Positions 34,957-44,702 of a stretch of 64,000 nt of DNA are shown piece by piece. A program made the translations under genes and the position numbers. The notes under the pieces were generated by a model, which saw only the letters and a program-made list of their open reading frames with translations, searched no databases and was not told the origin of the DNA. Origin of the DNA: Fusibacter ferrireducens (GTDB lineage Bacteria > Bacillota > Clostridia > Peptostreptococcales > Acidaminobacteraceae); contig NZ_JADKNH010000003.1 in NCBI RefSeq assembly GCF_015352425.1, forward strand, positions 186,001-250,000, read 5' to 3'. Position 1 is the first letter of the stretch, and each line of letters begins with the position of its first letter.

Positions 34957-36384
34957 TTATTCCAAGGAGATGTTGATATTTTCAAATACGCTGAGGGCAT
35001 CAGCAGTGCGGTTTTCAAAGGCCATTTTAGAGTAGGCATCCAGTGCTTTGAGATCTTTTGGTCCATGATGCATTGTAACAGGCCCTTTGATACAACCGCC
35101 TTTACAAGCCATGCCTTCTATGAAATCTGCTTCAAGTTTATTGAATTTAAGCAGTTTTAAAGCTTTGTCACAGGCTTCAATACCATCACAAGCAAGAGAG
35201 ACAATACCCTCGACGCCTTGTTCAGCCATATAATTTGAAATAGAGAGTGTGACGCCGCCACTTGCCGCAAACTTTCTGCCATAATATGAGGCGTTGTTAA
35301 GTGGTGTGGATTCAAGAGATTCTAATTGAATGTCCTTGGCATCCATAAGTGCCGCAAGTTCTTCAAATGTGAGTACATAATCGGTGTCGCTGGTCTTTTG
35401 TTTTTCTTTTTTCTTAGAGATGCACGGTCCTATGAAAACCACAACTGCCTCTGGATCGATTGCCTTTATAAGTCGCGCAGTAGCTGTCATTGGAGATACA
35501 GTCGATGAAATATGTGTTTGAAGTTCTGGGAACTTTTTTTTAATGTATTCAACGAAACTGGGGCAGCAGGAGCTGGTAAGTACTTTATCGTGATATTTCA
35601 TTTTAATCAGTTCATCTGCTTCGTGCTTGGTTACTAAGTCGGCACCGAGCGCAACTTCAACCACATCTCTGAAACCCAGCTTTTTTATGCCTGTGATCAC
35701 TTGCCCTAAATCCACAAAATCGAATTGTGTGGCAAAGGCAGGGGCAACCATAGCATAAAGGTGTTTACTGCCAGAATTTATAGTATCGATGACGGGAATG
35801 ATTTCAGATTTATCTTGAATGGCGCCAAATGGACATTGGTAGACACATGCACCACAGCTGATACACAGATCATAATCAATAACCGCTTTTTTGCGATGAT
35901 CAATTTTTATGGCGTTTGTGGGACAGTCTCTACGACAAGGTCTCATGACATCGGCAATGGCGTTGTAAGGACAGCTTTCTTTGCATTTACCACATTCGAT
36001 ACATTTGTTATAATCAATAATTGCCTTGTTGTTCTGTATCTTTATAGCGTCTACCGGGCAACTGTTGAGGCAACGGTGTGCAATGCAACCACGGCATGCC
36101 TCGGTAATGGCGTAGCGGTTCACAGGACACTGATCACAGGCAGATTCTAATACTTCAATAATGCCGGGCATATGCGGGTTGCCGCCAATTGCCATTTGGA
36201 CGCGATCACTGGTGATGGCGCGTTCATGAAATATACAACATCTGTATTGCTCTTCAGGTCCTGGATTGACTTTAAAGGGAATTGTGCTTATCTGAGTTTC
36301 TAAATCACCTTTAAATGCTAAACGCGCCACTTCAATAAGGACATTGCTTTTAATTTTTTGAACATGGTTTTCATATTTTCTCAT
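34957..36384 (-). CDS. [FeFe]-hydrogenase-like protein with several 4Fe-4S clusters
   Basis: 475 residues from the ATG at 36384, preceded by AAAGGTG; a TTG at 36432 would overlap the previous stop. The N-terminal part has many Cys: CDQCPVNRYAI, CRGCIAHRCLNSCP, CIECGKCKESCP and CISCGACVYQCP. The H-cluster motifs follow: TSSCCPSF, IGPCISKKKE and EGMACKGGC. This is the layout of monomeric group B-type [FeFe] hydrogenases. It may produce or oxidise hydrogen with ferredoxin. It is the last gene of a four-gene unit with a sensory hydrogenase and a phosphatase. Confidence 0.88.
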   Translation of the reverse strand: MRKYENHVQKIKSNVLIEVARLAFKGDLETQISTIPFKVNPGPEEQYRCCIFHERAITSDRVQMAIGGNPHMPGIIEVLESACDQCPVNRYAITEACRGCIAHRCLNSCPVDAIKIQNNKAIIDYNKCIECGKCKESCPYNAIADVMRPCRRDCPTNAIKIDHRKKAVIDYDLCISCGACVYQCPFGAIQDKSEIIPVIDTINSGSKHLYAMVAPAFATQFDFVDLGQVITGIKKLGFRDVVEVALGADLVTKHEADELIKMKYHDKVLTSSCCPSFVEYIKKKFPELQTHISSTVSPMTATARLIKAIDPEAVVVFIGPCISKKKEKQKTSDTDYVLTFEELAALMDAKDIQLESLESTPLNNASYYGRKFAASGGVTLSISNYMAEQGVEGIVSLACDGIEACDKALKLLKFNKLEADFIEGMACKGGCIKGPVTMHHGPKDLKALDAYSKMAFENRTADALSVFENINISLE

Positions 36385-36428
36385 GGGATCACCTTTATTA
36401 TTTTCTTGAGCCACGGGGTGTATCTTGA

Positions 36429-37592
36429 TCAATCTGTATATTCTAATGTGACCAATTTCCCCATGACGGATAATTCGTTTACGATATCTTTAACAATATT
36501 ATTTTTTATACTCAATTCCTTTGGAAAGTCAGGATTTTGATGTGCAGGATTTATGGCACGTCCCACCCAAAAATGAATATGTGTGGACTCTTCCAGCAAA
36601 AGCTTTAATAGCCTGCTGACACCATCTTCTTTTGTAAAGATGGGTTCATCGGCATTGAGATTGATTTGTTTGAGTTTGCCAAGTACCATTTTAAGTGTGA
36701 GCACACCTTCCGTTACAAGATCAATCCCCTTTATTCTAGCGGTGGGAGGTACTAAAGGATCTATATACTCAATTTCAGTTACGATTTCTCGGTCCAGTTC
36801 TCTAGAGACGATATTGGCAGCAGTGCCACCACAAACGATTTTCTTGCCGAATTGCGACATGAATTGAGAAACGACTTCTGAGTCCTTTGCTTTTAATTCA
36901 GGGGGACCTGTGAGGATTTGAAGCCATTGAGGATTTCTAACTTTTATAGTGACAGCTGTGGTGTCGTCACCGGGTTTGTCATCATAGAGTTTTTTACATG
37001 TTTCAATAAGGCGTCTGTTGAGTTTTTCTGCTGAGGGTGTTGATTGAAGCTCTAGGAATTCAGCCACATGTCGCCATTCCCAACCGTGATTTAAAAGGCG
37101 TCCTACACCAGCGTGAATAACACCATCAGAACAAAGCGTAATCTCATCGTTGACTTCAAGCTTGAATTCACTGACCCATACATATTTATCAGCAGATAAA
37201 ATTTCGATCTTGTCAATTTCCAAAATCTTATGATTTCTAAGGATGAACACAGGCGGATTATCGAATTCAATGATCCTTGCGTTGAGTTGATGATCAATTT
37301 CTAAAATGGTAAAAGTGGAATAGCCAATTTTACGAACGTTACAGATGGGAAGCGTGTGTGTTATGGTGTCAATTGTGTCTTTTATGTCTGCACCCTGTTC
37401 AAGCATGGTAATCATGATTTTACTGGTTAGGGTGGCGAGGATATTTGCTTTGACACCACTGCCGAGACCGTCTGCCAATACCACGATCATTCTATCCTTT
37501 GATTTAATGATTTCGACCTTATCGCCGCAAAGTTCCTCACCGTACTTATTAAGCGAGTGGTGTGCAACTTCTATATAATAGTCAGAAAGCAT
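36429..37592 (-). CDS. SpoIIE/PP2C-type serine phosphatase
   Basis: 387 residues from the ATG at 37592, after GGCGGTG; a GTG at 37601 lies in that site. Phosphatase motifs: GDKVEIIKSKDR, VLADGLGSGVKAN with the metal-binding Asp-Gly, LCSDGVIHAG and GDDTTAVTI. The last 170 residues are a separate domain of unknown role, with a Cys in VCGGTAANIVSREL. Such phosphatases act on Ser/Thr-phosphorylated regulators. It is encoded directly after a sensory hydrogenase, an association known for group C [FeFe] hydrogenases. Confidence 0.88.
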   Translation of the reverse strand: MLSDYYIEVAHHSLNKYGEELCGDKVEIIKSKDRMIVVLADGLGSGVKANILATLTSKIMITMLEQGADIKDTIDTITHTLPICNVRKIGYSTFTILEIDHQLNARIIEFDNPPVFILRNHKILEIDKIEILSADKYVWVSEFKLEVNDEITLCSDGVIHAGVGRLLNHGWEWRHVAEFLELQSTPSAEKLNRRLIETCKKLYDDKPGDDTTAVTIKVRNPQWLQILTGPPELKAKDSEVVSQFMSQFGKKIVCGGTAANIVSRELDREIVTEIEYIDPLVPPTARIKGIDLVTEGVLTLKMVLGKLKQINLNADEPIFTKEDGVSRLLKLLLEESTHIHFWVGRAINPAHQNPDFPKELSIKNNIVKDIVNELSVMGKLVTLEYTD

Positions 37593-37593
37593 T

Positions 37594-39315
37594 CTAATCA
37601 CCGCCTTCTGTCAATACGAGTTTCTTGAGTTTGTTGAGGCCAATTTTCGTTTCTGCAGTGGTTTCGCCCAGTAAACTGGCGATTTCTTGTGCAACCCTCA
37701 TCTGTTTTTCTATGACTTGTTGGCAGGTGATGAGCGTTTCCTCTTTAACCCTTTCAAGTTCGTCCTTATTGTTCTCAGCTTCAGTGATATCCGTGAAGAT
37801 GCCCACATAAATTTTACCATTTTGAATCTTGACCACATTGGAGTAGAAAGTGCGATCAACGGATGGAAGATATATTTTTTTACTCATCCGGTGGTGATTG
37901 GAGTCAGCGATCTCTTCAAAGATCGTATCATCTACAAGCGCTGCAATTGGCCAATAAGTGAGCTTAATTTTCGTTGCATTGAACAACTGATTAAAAGAAG
38001 GATTAACCTCTTGGATTCTGCGCTCAGAATCTAAGATACAGATGGCATTTGGGCTGTTGTCAAAGATAATAGCTTGGAGGCTTTCTGCCTTTTTGCGGAG
38101 CGTGTCTAAGCACATATCAATGTCAGAGAAGCCCTTAGTAATGGCCACAGCTTTTTCATAACAGGAGCTGTATCCGCAAGCGCCACAATTGAGCTGATCT
38201 TTCAAGGTATACTTACCCATTTTAAGGAGCACTTCAGAGACCTGATGGTCATTTATGGCAATTTTATTCACCAATTTTGGCACAAATGTCTGATACAGTT
38301 CTGAGCTGGTAAGACGATCATCCACATAAGGGATATCTGTCGGCAAAAAAGGTGTTTTTTCAACGTAATTTGTCAAAAGGCTTATTCTCTTATAGAGAGA
38401 GGGGGCATCTGATGGGACGTCTGGTCCGTTGATGCAGCTGCCAGAACAGATGTTGAGTTCGGCACAGTATCCCTTTATTTCGCCATTTTCCACAGCATTT
38501 AAAAAGCTTTTACAGTCCTCGATACCATCCACGTGAATGTATTTATACTTTGGGTTTATCCGAGTTTGGAGATCGCGTTTCCATAAACTGCCCCCCATAG
38601 GGTAAGCTCTGCCACGACGACTTACAGGTGTATCAAAAGCAGTTTCTTTTAAATCGGATAAGACAATGCCAGCTTCTGAAAACCACCTCTCCAATTCTTT
38701 AAAAGTAATAACCGCATCAATCGCATTGGGATGATCCACTGCTTCAGCTTTTTTAGCAAGACATGGACCGATGAAAACGGTCATATGATCTTCGCCATAA
38801 CGAGATTTGAGATCAAGACCATGTGCAGTCATGGGAGATACCACGGGTAAGACACTCTTTAGTGTCTTTTCATAGTAGTGTTCAACCAAATAATTACTAG
38901 AGGGGCAACAGCTGGTTATGATGTTATCCGTATGACCTGCACTGATGAATTTTTCGTACTCAAGGGAGACGATTTCTGCGCCTCTTGCAGTCTCTTCCAC
39001 GATTTCAAATCCAAGCTGTTTTAAGGCAGTTGCCATTTGTTCTGGAGATTTCATAGTGAAAACACCAGCAAACGAAGGCGCAAGAGAAACGAGCACTTTC
39101 TTGCCTTTTTTTATGGCGTGTTGCACCTTTTCGAGATCGAGCTGAATCGTCAAAGCGTCTTGTGTGCAATGCATTTGACAGAGACCGCATTTGATACATA
39201 AGTCATCGATAATGTGTCGGCCTCTAGTTGTAAAAGAGATGGCTTTTGTAGGACATATCCGCAGACACTTAAAACATTCATCACAAAGTTCAGGGTCAAA
39301 TTTGATGAATTCCAA
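37594..39315 (-). CDS. Sensory [FeFe]-hydrogenase with PAS domain (HydS/group C type)
   Basis: 573 residues. In order: two 4Fe-4S clusters (CDECFKCLRICP, CIKCGLCQMHC), an H-cluster domain with TSCCPSS, IGPCLAKKAE and CSGSCINGP, a further 4Fe-4S segment (CGACGYSSCYEKA, about residue 385), a PAS domain (about 425-530) and a C-terminal coiled helix. Group C sensory hydrogenases have exactly this layout and are thought to detect hydrogen and pass the signal through PAS to a partner. The phosphatase starts one base after its neighbour's frame, so the two are translationally coupled. Confidence 0.93.
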   Translation of the reverse strand: MEFIKFDPELCDECFKCLRICPTKAISFTTRGRHIIDDLCIKCGLCQMHCTQDALTIQLDLEKVQHAIKKGKKVLVSLAPSFAGVFTMKSPEQMATALKQLGFEIVEETARGAEIVSLEYEKFISAGHTDNIITSCCPSSNYLVEHYYEKTLKSVLPVVSPMTAHGLDLKSRYGEDHMTVFIGPCLAKKAEAVDHPNAIDAVITFKELERWFSEAGIVLSDLKETAFDTPVSRRGRAYPMGGSLWKRDLQTRINPKYKYIHVDGIEDCKSFLNAVENGEIKGYCAELNICSGSCINGPDVPSDAPSLYKRISLLTNYVEKTPFLPTDIPYVDDRLTSSELYQTFVPKLVNKIAINDHQVSEVLLKMGKYTLKDQLNCGACGYSSCYEKAVAITKGFSDIDMCLDTLRKKAESLQAIIFDNSPNAICILDSERRIQEVNPSFNQLFNATKIKLTYWPIAALVDDTIFEEIADSNHHRMSKKIYLPSVDRTFYSNVVKIQNGKIYVGIFTDITEAENNKDELERVKEETLITCQQVIEKQMRVAQEIASLLGETTAETKIGLNKLKKLVLTEGGD

Positions 39316-39558
39316 TTAGATCACCTTCTTTTTCAACATTGCCATAAAAGGTTCAACTGCATCTGGCGTCATAGAGATCACTTCATCAGAATCAATCTGA
39401 ACAGAGACGGCTTCTGAACACTTACCAAGACAAAATGAAGATTTTAAAATAATGGTCTCTTCAAGTTGATGTTTCGTGATATACGCCTGAAATTTTTTGA
39501 TGACATCATAAGAGCCTTTTAGATGACATGCACTGCCGATACACACTTTTATTTCCAT
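39316..39558 (-). CDS. NuoE-like [2Fe-2S] thioredoxin-fold ferredoxin
   Basis: 80 residues with AAGGAGA upstream. Four Cys in the NuoE pattern: C-x4-C near the N-terminus (VCIGSACHLKG) and C-x3-C in SSFCLGKCSEAV. It is a thioredoxin-like [2Fe-2S] ferredoxin lacking the N-terminal helices of full NuoE. Its stop directly precedes the start of the sensory hydrogenase, so it is the first gene of the operon and probably its electron partner. Confidence 0.92.
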   Translation of the reverse strand: MEIKVCIGSACHLKGSYDVIKKFQAYITKHQLEETIILKSSFCLGKCSEAVSVQIDSDEVISMTPDAVEPFMAMLKKKVI

Positions 39559-40485
39559 GGGATTCTCCTTTTCTTTGAATTTAGAAAGTTATGATAATTT
39601 ATAGTTTTGATAATTTATTATAGTAGAACATCAATTTACCTAGTGGTGGAACGTCAACTTATCTAAAAAGTCTTCAACACTGGATTTCAACTTTATAGAA
39701 CAGATCAGCCAGATACACTGAGAGTGATCTCCAAATAAATTATGGCATATAGGGCTAAAGTAAAATTGTTTTTTTTAGAAATAGATACACCTGCTATAAT
39801 AATAAATGGGCATAAGCACTTAAACAGCTTTTAACGATTTGAATATAGGCTCTAAATCAAAATAAATTTTGATAGGATTATCATAATCATTTAGATAAGG
39901 AGAATGCTTTATTGCTGAATAAGAATATGCTATTTAATCGATTTTAGCAGGTGTACTTTCTATGCTTCATAAAGCTCAGTTTACCAACTTGGTAAACAAA
40001 TCAATTTGAGCGCGTTTTTATGTCCATACTCAGGTGAAAATGCGCTGCTGATTTATGCGTTAATAATATCACAAAGGGTGTGGTGTATCAATCTGAAATC
40101 ATATAAAAAATTAATATATAATTGTATTAAATAGAAGTAATTATTAACTGGATGTAATATTTATCTCGAGAAATGCTTCGAGTGGGAAGTAAAAGAAAAA
40201 TAGCAATGTAAAAGTTACGGAAAAGACATAAATATTACGAAAAAGAAATGAATTGATTTCTAAAGATGAGAAAATTTTTTATAATTATGAGGAAATGATT
40301 GACAAAAAAATAACTAAATGAAAAATTTAACGTCAACTTTACATAGATTGAAGTAATTATGGATTGTAATAGTTATATTATGGTAAAATATACCTTTTTA
40401 TTGATAAGTTTTTATGGTATAATTGTAGTGTGAGTTAAGTAGTGCTAATTATTTAACACATAAATTAATATTGAAGGGGGTAAAA
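39559..40485. other. Gene-poor stretch of about 0.9 kb
   Basis: No credible coding frame. It contains two pairs of imperfect direct repeats near the hydrogenase operon (39589-39623 and 39624-39666), a perfect 9-bp palindrome GTTTACCAAcTTGGTAAAC (39979-39997), a small hairpin TCTCGAGAAATGCTTCGAG near 40164-40182, and the extended -10 box TGGTATAAT (40415-40423) of the following gene. It may hold a decayed gene or small RNA, but I cannot show one. Confidence 0.55.
39979..39997. promoter_or_regulatory. Perfect 19-base palindrome, possible operator
   Basis: GTTTACCAA, one base, TTGGTAAAC. Symmetry and length fit a repressor operator, but no gene starts within 400 bases and no T-run follows. Confidence 0.45.
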
Positions 40486-41595
40486 ATGACCTGGAAGGAT
40501 TCTTTGAAGAACAACGTCAACAATGTTGAAAAACTCAAAGCATTCATTCGAATTTCACCTGAGGAGGAAAGGGATTATGAAAAAATTACAAAACATTTTC
40601 CCATATCATCGACAACTTATTATTTAAATCTGATTGATCCAGAGGATCCCAGTGATCCAATAAGGAAAATGGCAATACCATCTATAGGTGAATTTGATAT
40701 GGATGGAGATTTCGATACGAGTGGTGAATCTCAAAATACGAAGATGCAAGGTTTACAACACAAATACACGACCACTGCACTGCTTTTATCCACTAATAAA
40801 TGTGCGATGTACTGCAGACACTGTTTTAGAAAGAGACTCGTTGGCACAAACACGAGTGAAACGCTTGACTTCATCAAGGAAGCTGTGGCGTATATCAGGG
40901 ATCATAAAGAAATTAATAATGTCTTAATCACTGGGGGCGATTCCTTTTTACTCGAAAATGAAATGATTGAGGCCTATCTGCAAGAGCTGATAACGATTGA
41001 TCATCTCGATTTTATTCGATTTGGAACACGTACGCCAGTGGTATTTCCAGAACGTATCTATTCTGATCAAAATTTATTGGGCCTCCTAAGTAAATATTCA
41101 AAACTTAAACGTATTTACGTAGTCACCCAGTTTAATCATCCAAACGAATTGACTGATGAAGCCGTTCGATCTGTCCAAAGTCTGCTAGATCACAACATCA
41201 TTGTGAATAATCAGACGGTTCTTTTAAAAGGTGTCAATGACAACTCAGAGACACTTGCAACTCTTATTAATAGACTTGTGAAAAATGGTATTTCACCTTA
41301 CTACATTTTCCAATGTAGACCCGTAAAAGGTGTGAAAAATCAATTTCAAGTTCCTCTTGACGAAGCATATGACATCGTGGAAAATGCAAAAAAATTAATG
41401 CATGGTCACAGCAAAAGAATCAAATTCTGCATGAGCCATGAAACAGGAAAAATAGAAATTGTTGGTAAGTTTAACAATGAAATGTTATTCAAATATCATC
41501 AATCTAAATATGAAGAAAATTATGGTAGAATATTTTCAGTTAAGCTAGACGCCAATCAAGCGTGGCTAAAACCAGAAAATGTTGTCAATAATTAA
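40486..41595 (+). CDS. KamA-family radical SAM aminomutase
   Basis: 369 residues from the ATG at 40486, 5 bases after GGGGG. It has LLLSTNKCAMYCRHCFRKR with the CxxxCxxC triad, the ITGGDSFLL motif, RFGTRTPVVFPERI and YYIFQCRPVKG, all features of lysine/glutamate 2,3-aminomutases and EpmB. These use SAM, [4Fe-4S] and PLP to shift an amino group from C2 to C3. It is shorter than clostridial KamA (about 416), so lysine may not be the substrate; making beta-amino acids as compatible solutes is one option. Stand-alone gene. Confidence 0.87.
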   Translation: MTWKDSLKNNVNNVEKLKAFIRISPEEERDYEKITKHFPISSTTYYLNLIDPEDPSDPIRKMAIPSIGEFDMDGDFDTSGESQNTKMQGLQHKYTTTALLLSTNKCAMYCRHCFRKRLVGTNTSETLDFIKEAVAYIRDHKEINNVLITGGDSFLLENEMIEAYLQELITIDHLDFIRFGTRTPVVFPERIYSDQNLLGLLSKYSKLKRIYVVTQFNHPNELTDEAVRSVQSLLDHNIIVNNQTVLLKGVNDNSETLATLINRLVKNGISPYYIFQCRPVKGVKNQFQVPLDEAYDIVENAKKLMHGHSKRIKFCMSHETGKIEIVGKFNNEMLFKYHQSKYEENYGRIFSVKLDANQAWLKPENVVNN

Positions 41596-41601
41596 TTGAC
41601 T

Positions 41602-41678
41602 AAAGGTGTTGTATTTTTGTTATGAGTTCTTTTATTAGTATTCTTAAAAAGACTCAGATGATTTACAACACCTTTTTT
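41602..41678 (+). terminator. Terminator of the KamA-family gene
   Basis: AAAGGTGTTGTA (41602-41613) pairs with TACAACACCTTT (41664-41675) around a second stem (TGAGT / ACTCA), followed by a T-run. Confidence 0.75.
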
Positions 41679-41791
41679 AATGCTTTACTGGATCAGAGGA
41701 TATTATAAATGAGCAGTGGTGTGCCAAACGATTGGACTTTGGCAATGGGAGTATACATAAAAAGTTTACAATTGGATTTGCCTATCAGAGA

Positions 41792-41820
41792 TTGAATTTT
41801 GGAAGAAGAATCGCTATAAT
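41792..41820 (+). promoter_or_regulatory. Sigma-A promoter of clpB
   Basis: TTGAAT (41792-41797), 17-base spacer, TATAAT (41815-41820), directly in front of a CIRCE element. Confidence 0.88.
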
Positions 41821-41824
41821 TAAA

Positions 41825-41851
41825 TTAGCACTCGACGATATAGAGTGCTGA
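41825..41851. promoter_or_regulatory. CIRCE element (HrcA operator) of clpB
   Basis: TTAGCACTC (41825-41833), 9 bases, GAGTGCTGA (41843-41851): 17 of 18 arm bases fit the consensus TTAGCACTC-N9-GAGTGCTAA. It overlaps the transcript start, so HrcA would repress clpB until heat shock. Confidence 0.93.
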
Positions 41852-41883
41852 TAAAATGATTGATGGCAATTAGGAGGTGTAAG

Positions 41884-44472
41884 ATGAATTTAGAAAAAAT
41901 GACGCAAAAGACATCTGAGGCTATTGATTTAGGTCATAAAATGGCAATAAAACTCAATCATTCAAAGGTAGATGGTGAGCATCTCCACTATGGACTCTTA
42001 AAAGTAGAGAACAGCCTTATACTGAAAATTCTGACCTACTTAAATATAAATACGGATGCCTATACCCATGAAATTGAAGCTTATTTAGAATCTCAACCAT
42101 CTGTTTATGGTGATGATGTTCAAGTTTCAGGAACACGTAGGTTAAATCAACTTTTGATCCAAGCAGAAGAAGAGGCAAAACATTTTAATGATGACTATAT
42201 AAGTGTGGAGCATGTTTATATTGCACTTTTAAAGGAAAAAAGCACTTTTTCTTCAAAACTCATGACACGATATGGCATTACGCTATCTCTTTTCCTTGAA
42301 GCATTGCAGACGATCCGAAGTGACCAAAGAATTACTTCGGATAATCCTGAGGCAACCTATGAGGCTCTAAAGCAATATGCGCAGGATTTAGTGGCTCTTG
42401 CTAAAACCGGTAAATTAGATCCTGTGATTGGGCGAGATGCAGAGATAAGGCGTGTTATCAGAATTCTATCTAGGAGAACTAAAAATAATCCTGTTCTCAT
42501 TGGAGAACCTGGAGTCGGTAAAACTGCCATAGTGGAAGGATTGGCACAGCGTATTTTAAGCGGTGATGTGCCTGAAAGCTTAAAAAATAAAAAAGTATTT
42601 GCATTGGACATGGGGGCTTTAATTGCTGGTGCCAAGTTTAGAGGTGAGTTTGAAGAACGGTTAAAAGCAGTTCTCAATGAAGTGGAAAAATCACAAGGTG
42701 AGATATTACTTTTTATAGACGAGCTTCATAATATAGTGGGAGCAGGTAAGACCGAAGGCGCAATGGATGCTGGTAATCTGCTAAAACCTTTGCTGGCACG
42801 TGGACAACTGCACTGTATAGGTGCAACCACTCTTAACGAATATCGTAAGTATATTGAAAAGGATGCAGCACTTGAACGTCGTTTTCAAACGGTTATGGTG
42901 GATCAGCCGACGGTGGAAGATACCATATCTATTTTGAGAGGTTTGAAAGATCGATTTGAAATCCATCATGGCGTCAGAATTACAGACTCTGCACTGGTGG
43001 CTTGTGCGGTGCTTTCAAGTCGCTATATTACAGAGCGGTTTTTACCGGATAAGGCCATCGATTTAATGGATGAGGCAGCTGCCATGATTAGAACAGAGAT
43101 TGACAGCATGCCAAGTGATTTGGATGAGATTTATAGAAGACAATTGCAGCTTGAAATTGAACGACAGGCATTGATAAAGGAAACGGATAAAAGTGCTAAG
43201 GAACGGCTTAAACAGCTAGAACGTGAAATTTTGAGCATCAAAGAAAAATCACAGGATATGAAAGCTCAGTGGGAAGTTGAAAAGCAAATTCTCACAAAAG
43301 AGAAAAACTTTAAAGCAGAAATAGAACAAACAAAACGAGAAATTGACGAAGCAGAGCGTGCTTATGATCTTGAAAAACTGGCAAGCTTGAAGTATGGAAA
43401 ACTACCAGAGCTTGAAAAACAGTTGGAAGAAGCTCAAAATAAATCAGAAACACATGAAATGACATTGCTCAAAGAAGAAGTAACTGAAGTAGAAATTGCT
43501 GAAATCATCTCCAAGTGGACGGGTATTCCACTCAGTAAACTCAACGAAACTGAAAAAGAGAAGCTTTTAAATTTAGAAGCGCATCTTCATAAACGCGTGG
43601 TTGGACAAGAAGAAGCGGTTAATGCAGTTGCAGAATCGATTATAAGAGCCAGAGCTGGACTCAAAGATCCAGAAAAACCAATTGGTTCATTTATATTTTT
43701 AGGACCGACAGGCGTTGGAAAGACAGAACTTGCAAAGACGCTTGCAGAATCCCTCTTCGACGATGAACACAATCTCGTTCGAATTGACATGAGTGAATAT
43801 ATGGAAAAACACTCTGTTTCACGTTTGGTTGGCGCGCCTCCGGGATACGTGGGTTATGATGAAGGTGGTCAGCTCACCGAAGCAGTGAGACGTAAACCGT
43901 ACTCGGTTTTACTCTTTGATGAGATAGAGAAAGCGCATCCCGATGTTTTTAATATCTTGCTTCAATTATTAGATGAAGGGAGATTGACAGATAATCAGGG
44001 CAAAACCGTCAGCTTTAAAAACACGATTATTATTATGACTTCTAATATTGGCAGTGAGCTCCTGCTTGAAAAGATTAAACAAGGACAATTGGATGATGCC
44101 ACTAGAAATGAAGTCCATCAAATGCTCTTTAGGTATTTTAAACCTGAATTTATCAATCGAATGGATGAAATCGTATTATTCACACCGCTCAGCAAAGGTC
44201 AAATTAGAAAGATCATAGACTTGACTTTACTCCAACTGCAATTTCTTTTAAGAGAACGCCACATTGAGCTCTCTCTTACAGATGCGGCTAAGGATTATAT
44301 CATTGACAGGGCCTATGTGCCAGAGTTTGGTGCAAGACCATTAAAGCGTTATTTACAAAAACATTTGGAAACTCAAATTGGTCGCAAACTATTGGCTGGT
44401 GAAGTTTCAGATTATAGCAATATTTTAATTGATGTAAACGCTGAATTAGATCAATTGATTTTTAAGGTTTAA
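41884..44472 (+). CDS. clpB: ClpB disaggregase
   Basis: 862 residues from the ATG at 41884, after AGGAGGTG; an ATG at 41860 is not preceded by a site. It has an N-terminal Clp repeat domain (1-145), a first AAA module with GEPGVGKT (about 207) and FIDELHN, a long coiled middle domain (about 400-525, the mark of ClpB rather than ClpC), and a second AAA module with GPTGVGKT (about 608), [13 protein letters not shown] and the GAPPGYVGY pore loop. With DnaK it dissolves protein aggregates. Controlled by HrcA through CIRCE. Confidence 0.98.
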   Translation: MNLEKMTQKTSEAIDLGHKMAIKLNHSKVDGEHLHYGLLKVENSLILKILTYLNINTDAYTHEIEAYLESQPSVYGDDVQVSGTRRLNQLLIQAEEEAKHFNDDYISVEHVYIALLKEKSTFSSKLMTRYGITLSLFLEALQTIRSDQRITSDNPEATYEALKQYAQDLVALAKTGKLDPVIGRDAEIRRVIRILSRRTKNNPVLIGEPGVGKTAIVEGLAQRILSGDVPESLKNKKVFALDMGALIAGAKFRGEFEERLKAVLNEVEKSQGEILLFIDELHNIVGAGKTEGAMDAGNLLKPLLARGQLHCIGATTLNEYRKYIEKDAALERRFQTVMVDQPTVEDTISILRGLKDRFEIHHGVRITDSALVACAVLSSRYITERFLPDKAIDLMDEAAAMIRTEIDSMPSDLDEIYRRQLQLEIERQALIKETDKSAKERLKQLEREILSIKEKSQDMKAQWEVEKQILTKEKNFKAEIEQTKREIDEAERAYDLEKLASLKYGKLPELEKQLEEAQNKSETHEMTLLKEEVTEVEIAEIISKWTGIPLSKLNETEKEKLLNLEAHLHKRVVGQEEAVNAVAESIIRARAGLKDPEKPIGSFIFLGPTGVGKTELAKTLAESLFDDEHNLVRIDMSEYMEKHSVSRLVGAPPGYVGYDEGGQLTEAVRRKPYSVLLFDEIEKAHPDVFNILLQLLDEGRLTDNQGKTVSFKNTIIIMTSNIGSELLLEKIKQGQLDDATRNEVHQMLFRYFKPEFINRMDEIVLFTPLSKGQIRKIIDLTLLQLQFLLRERHIELSLTDAAKDYIIDRAYVPEFGARPLKRYLQKHLETQIGRKLLAGEVSDYSNILIDVNAELDQLIFKV

Positions 44473-44498
44473 AATGAGGCGTTAAACGCATCTTAAAG

Positions 44499-44538
44499 CA
44501 TGTAAGGCGTTCGTAGCATGGGCACTTACATGTTTTTT
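44499..44538 (+). terminator. Terminator of clpB
   Basis: CATGTAAG (44499-44506) / CTTACATG (44525-44532) with six T residues at 44533-44538. Confidence 0.82.
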
Positions 44539-44599
44539 GTCTATTGAAATTTGATGTGGACAAAGTAAATCAAATTAGATAACATAAGATTGCAGAGAT

Positions 44600-44675
44600 A
44601 AAAACACGATCCGGTAGGTAGTCCGGATGCAGCGATGCTGTCAGTAACCTGCCCTCCTGGGGTTGTCCCTTCTCA
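44600..44675 (+). promoter_or_regulatory. Probable yjdF-type riboswitch
   Basis: A compact, GC-richer leader just before the yjdF gene. ATCCGG (44609-44614) pairs with CCGGAT (44623-44628), GCAGC with GCTG (44629-44640), and the G-rich GGTAGG (44613-44618) can pair with CCTGCC (44647-44652). It ends next to a pyrimidine stretch before the AGGAGG. yjdF genes of Firmicutes are commonly preceded by the yjdF motif RNA, which binds azaaromatic compounds. The assignment rests on position and structure; I did not match the full consensus. Confidence 0.7.
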
Positions 44676-44702
44676 AAAATGCACAAAAAAACAGGAGGCC
44701 TT

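Noticed and set aside
41737-41760. TTTGGCAATGGGAG considered as a sigma-54 promoter for clpB.
   Set aside because: No TTGC at the right distance, and a good sigma-A promoter with CIRCE lies downstream.
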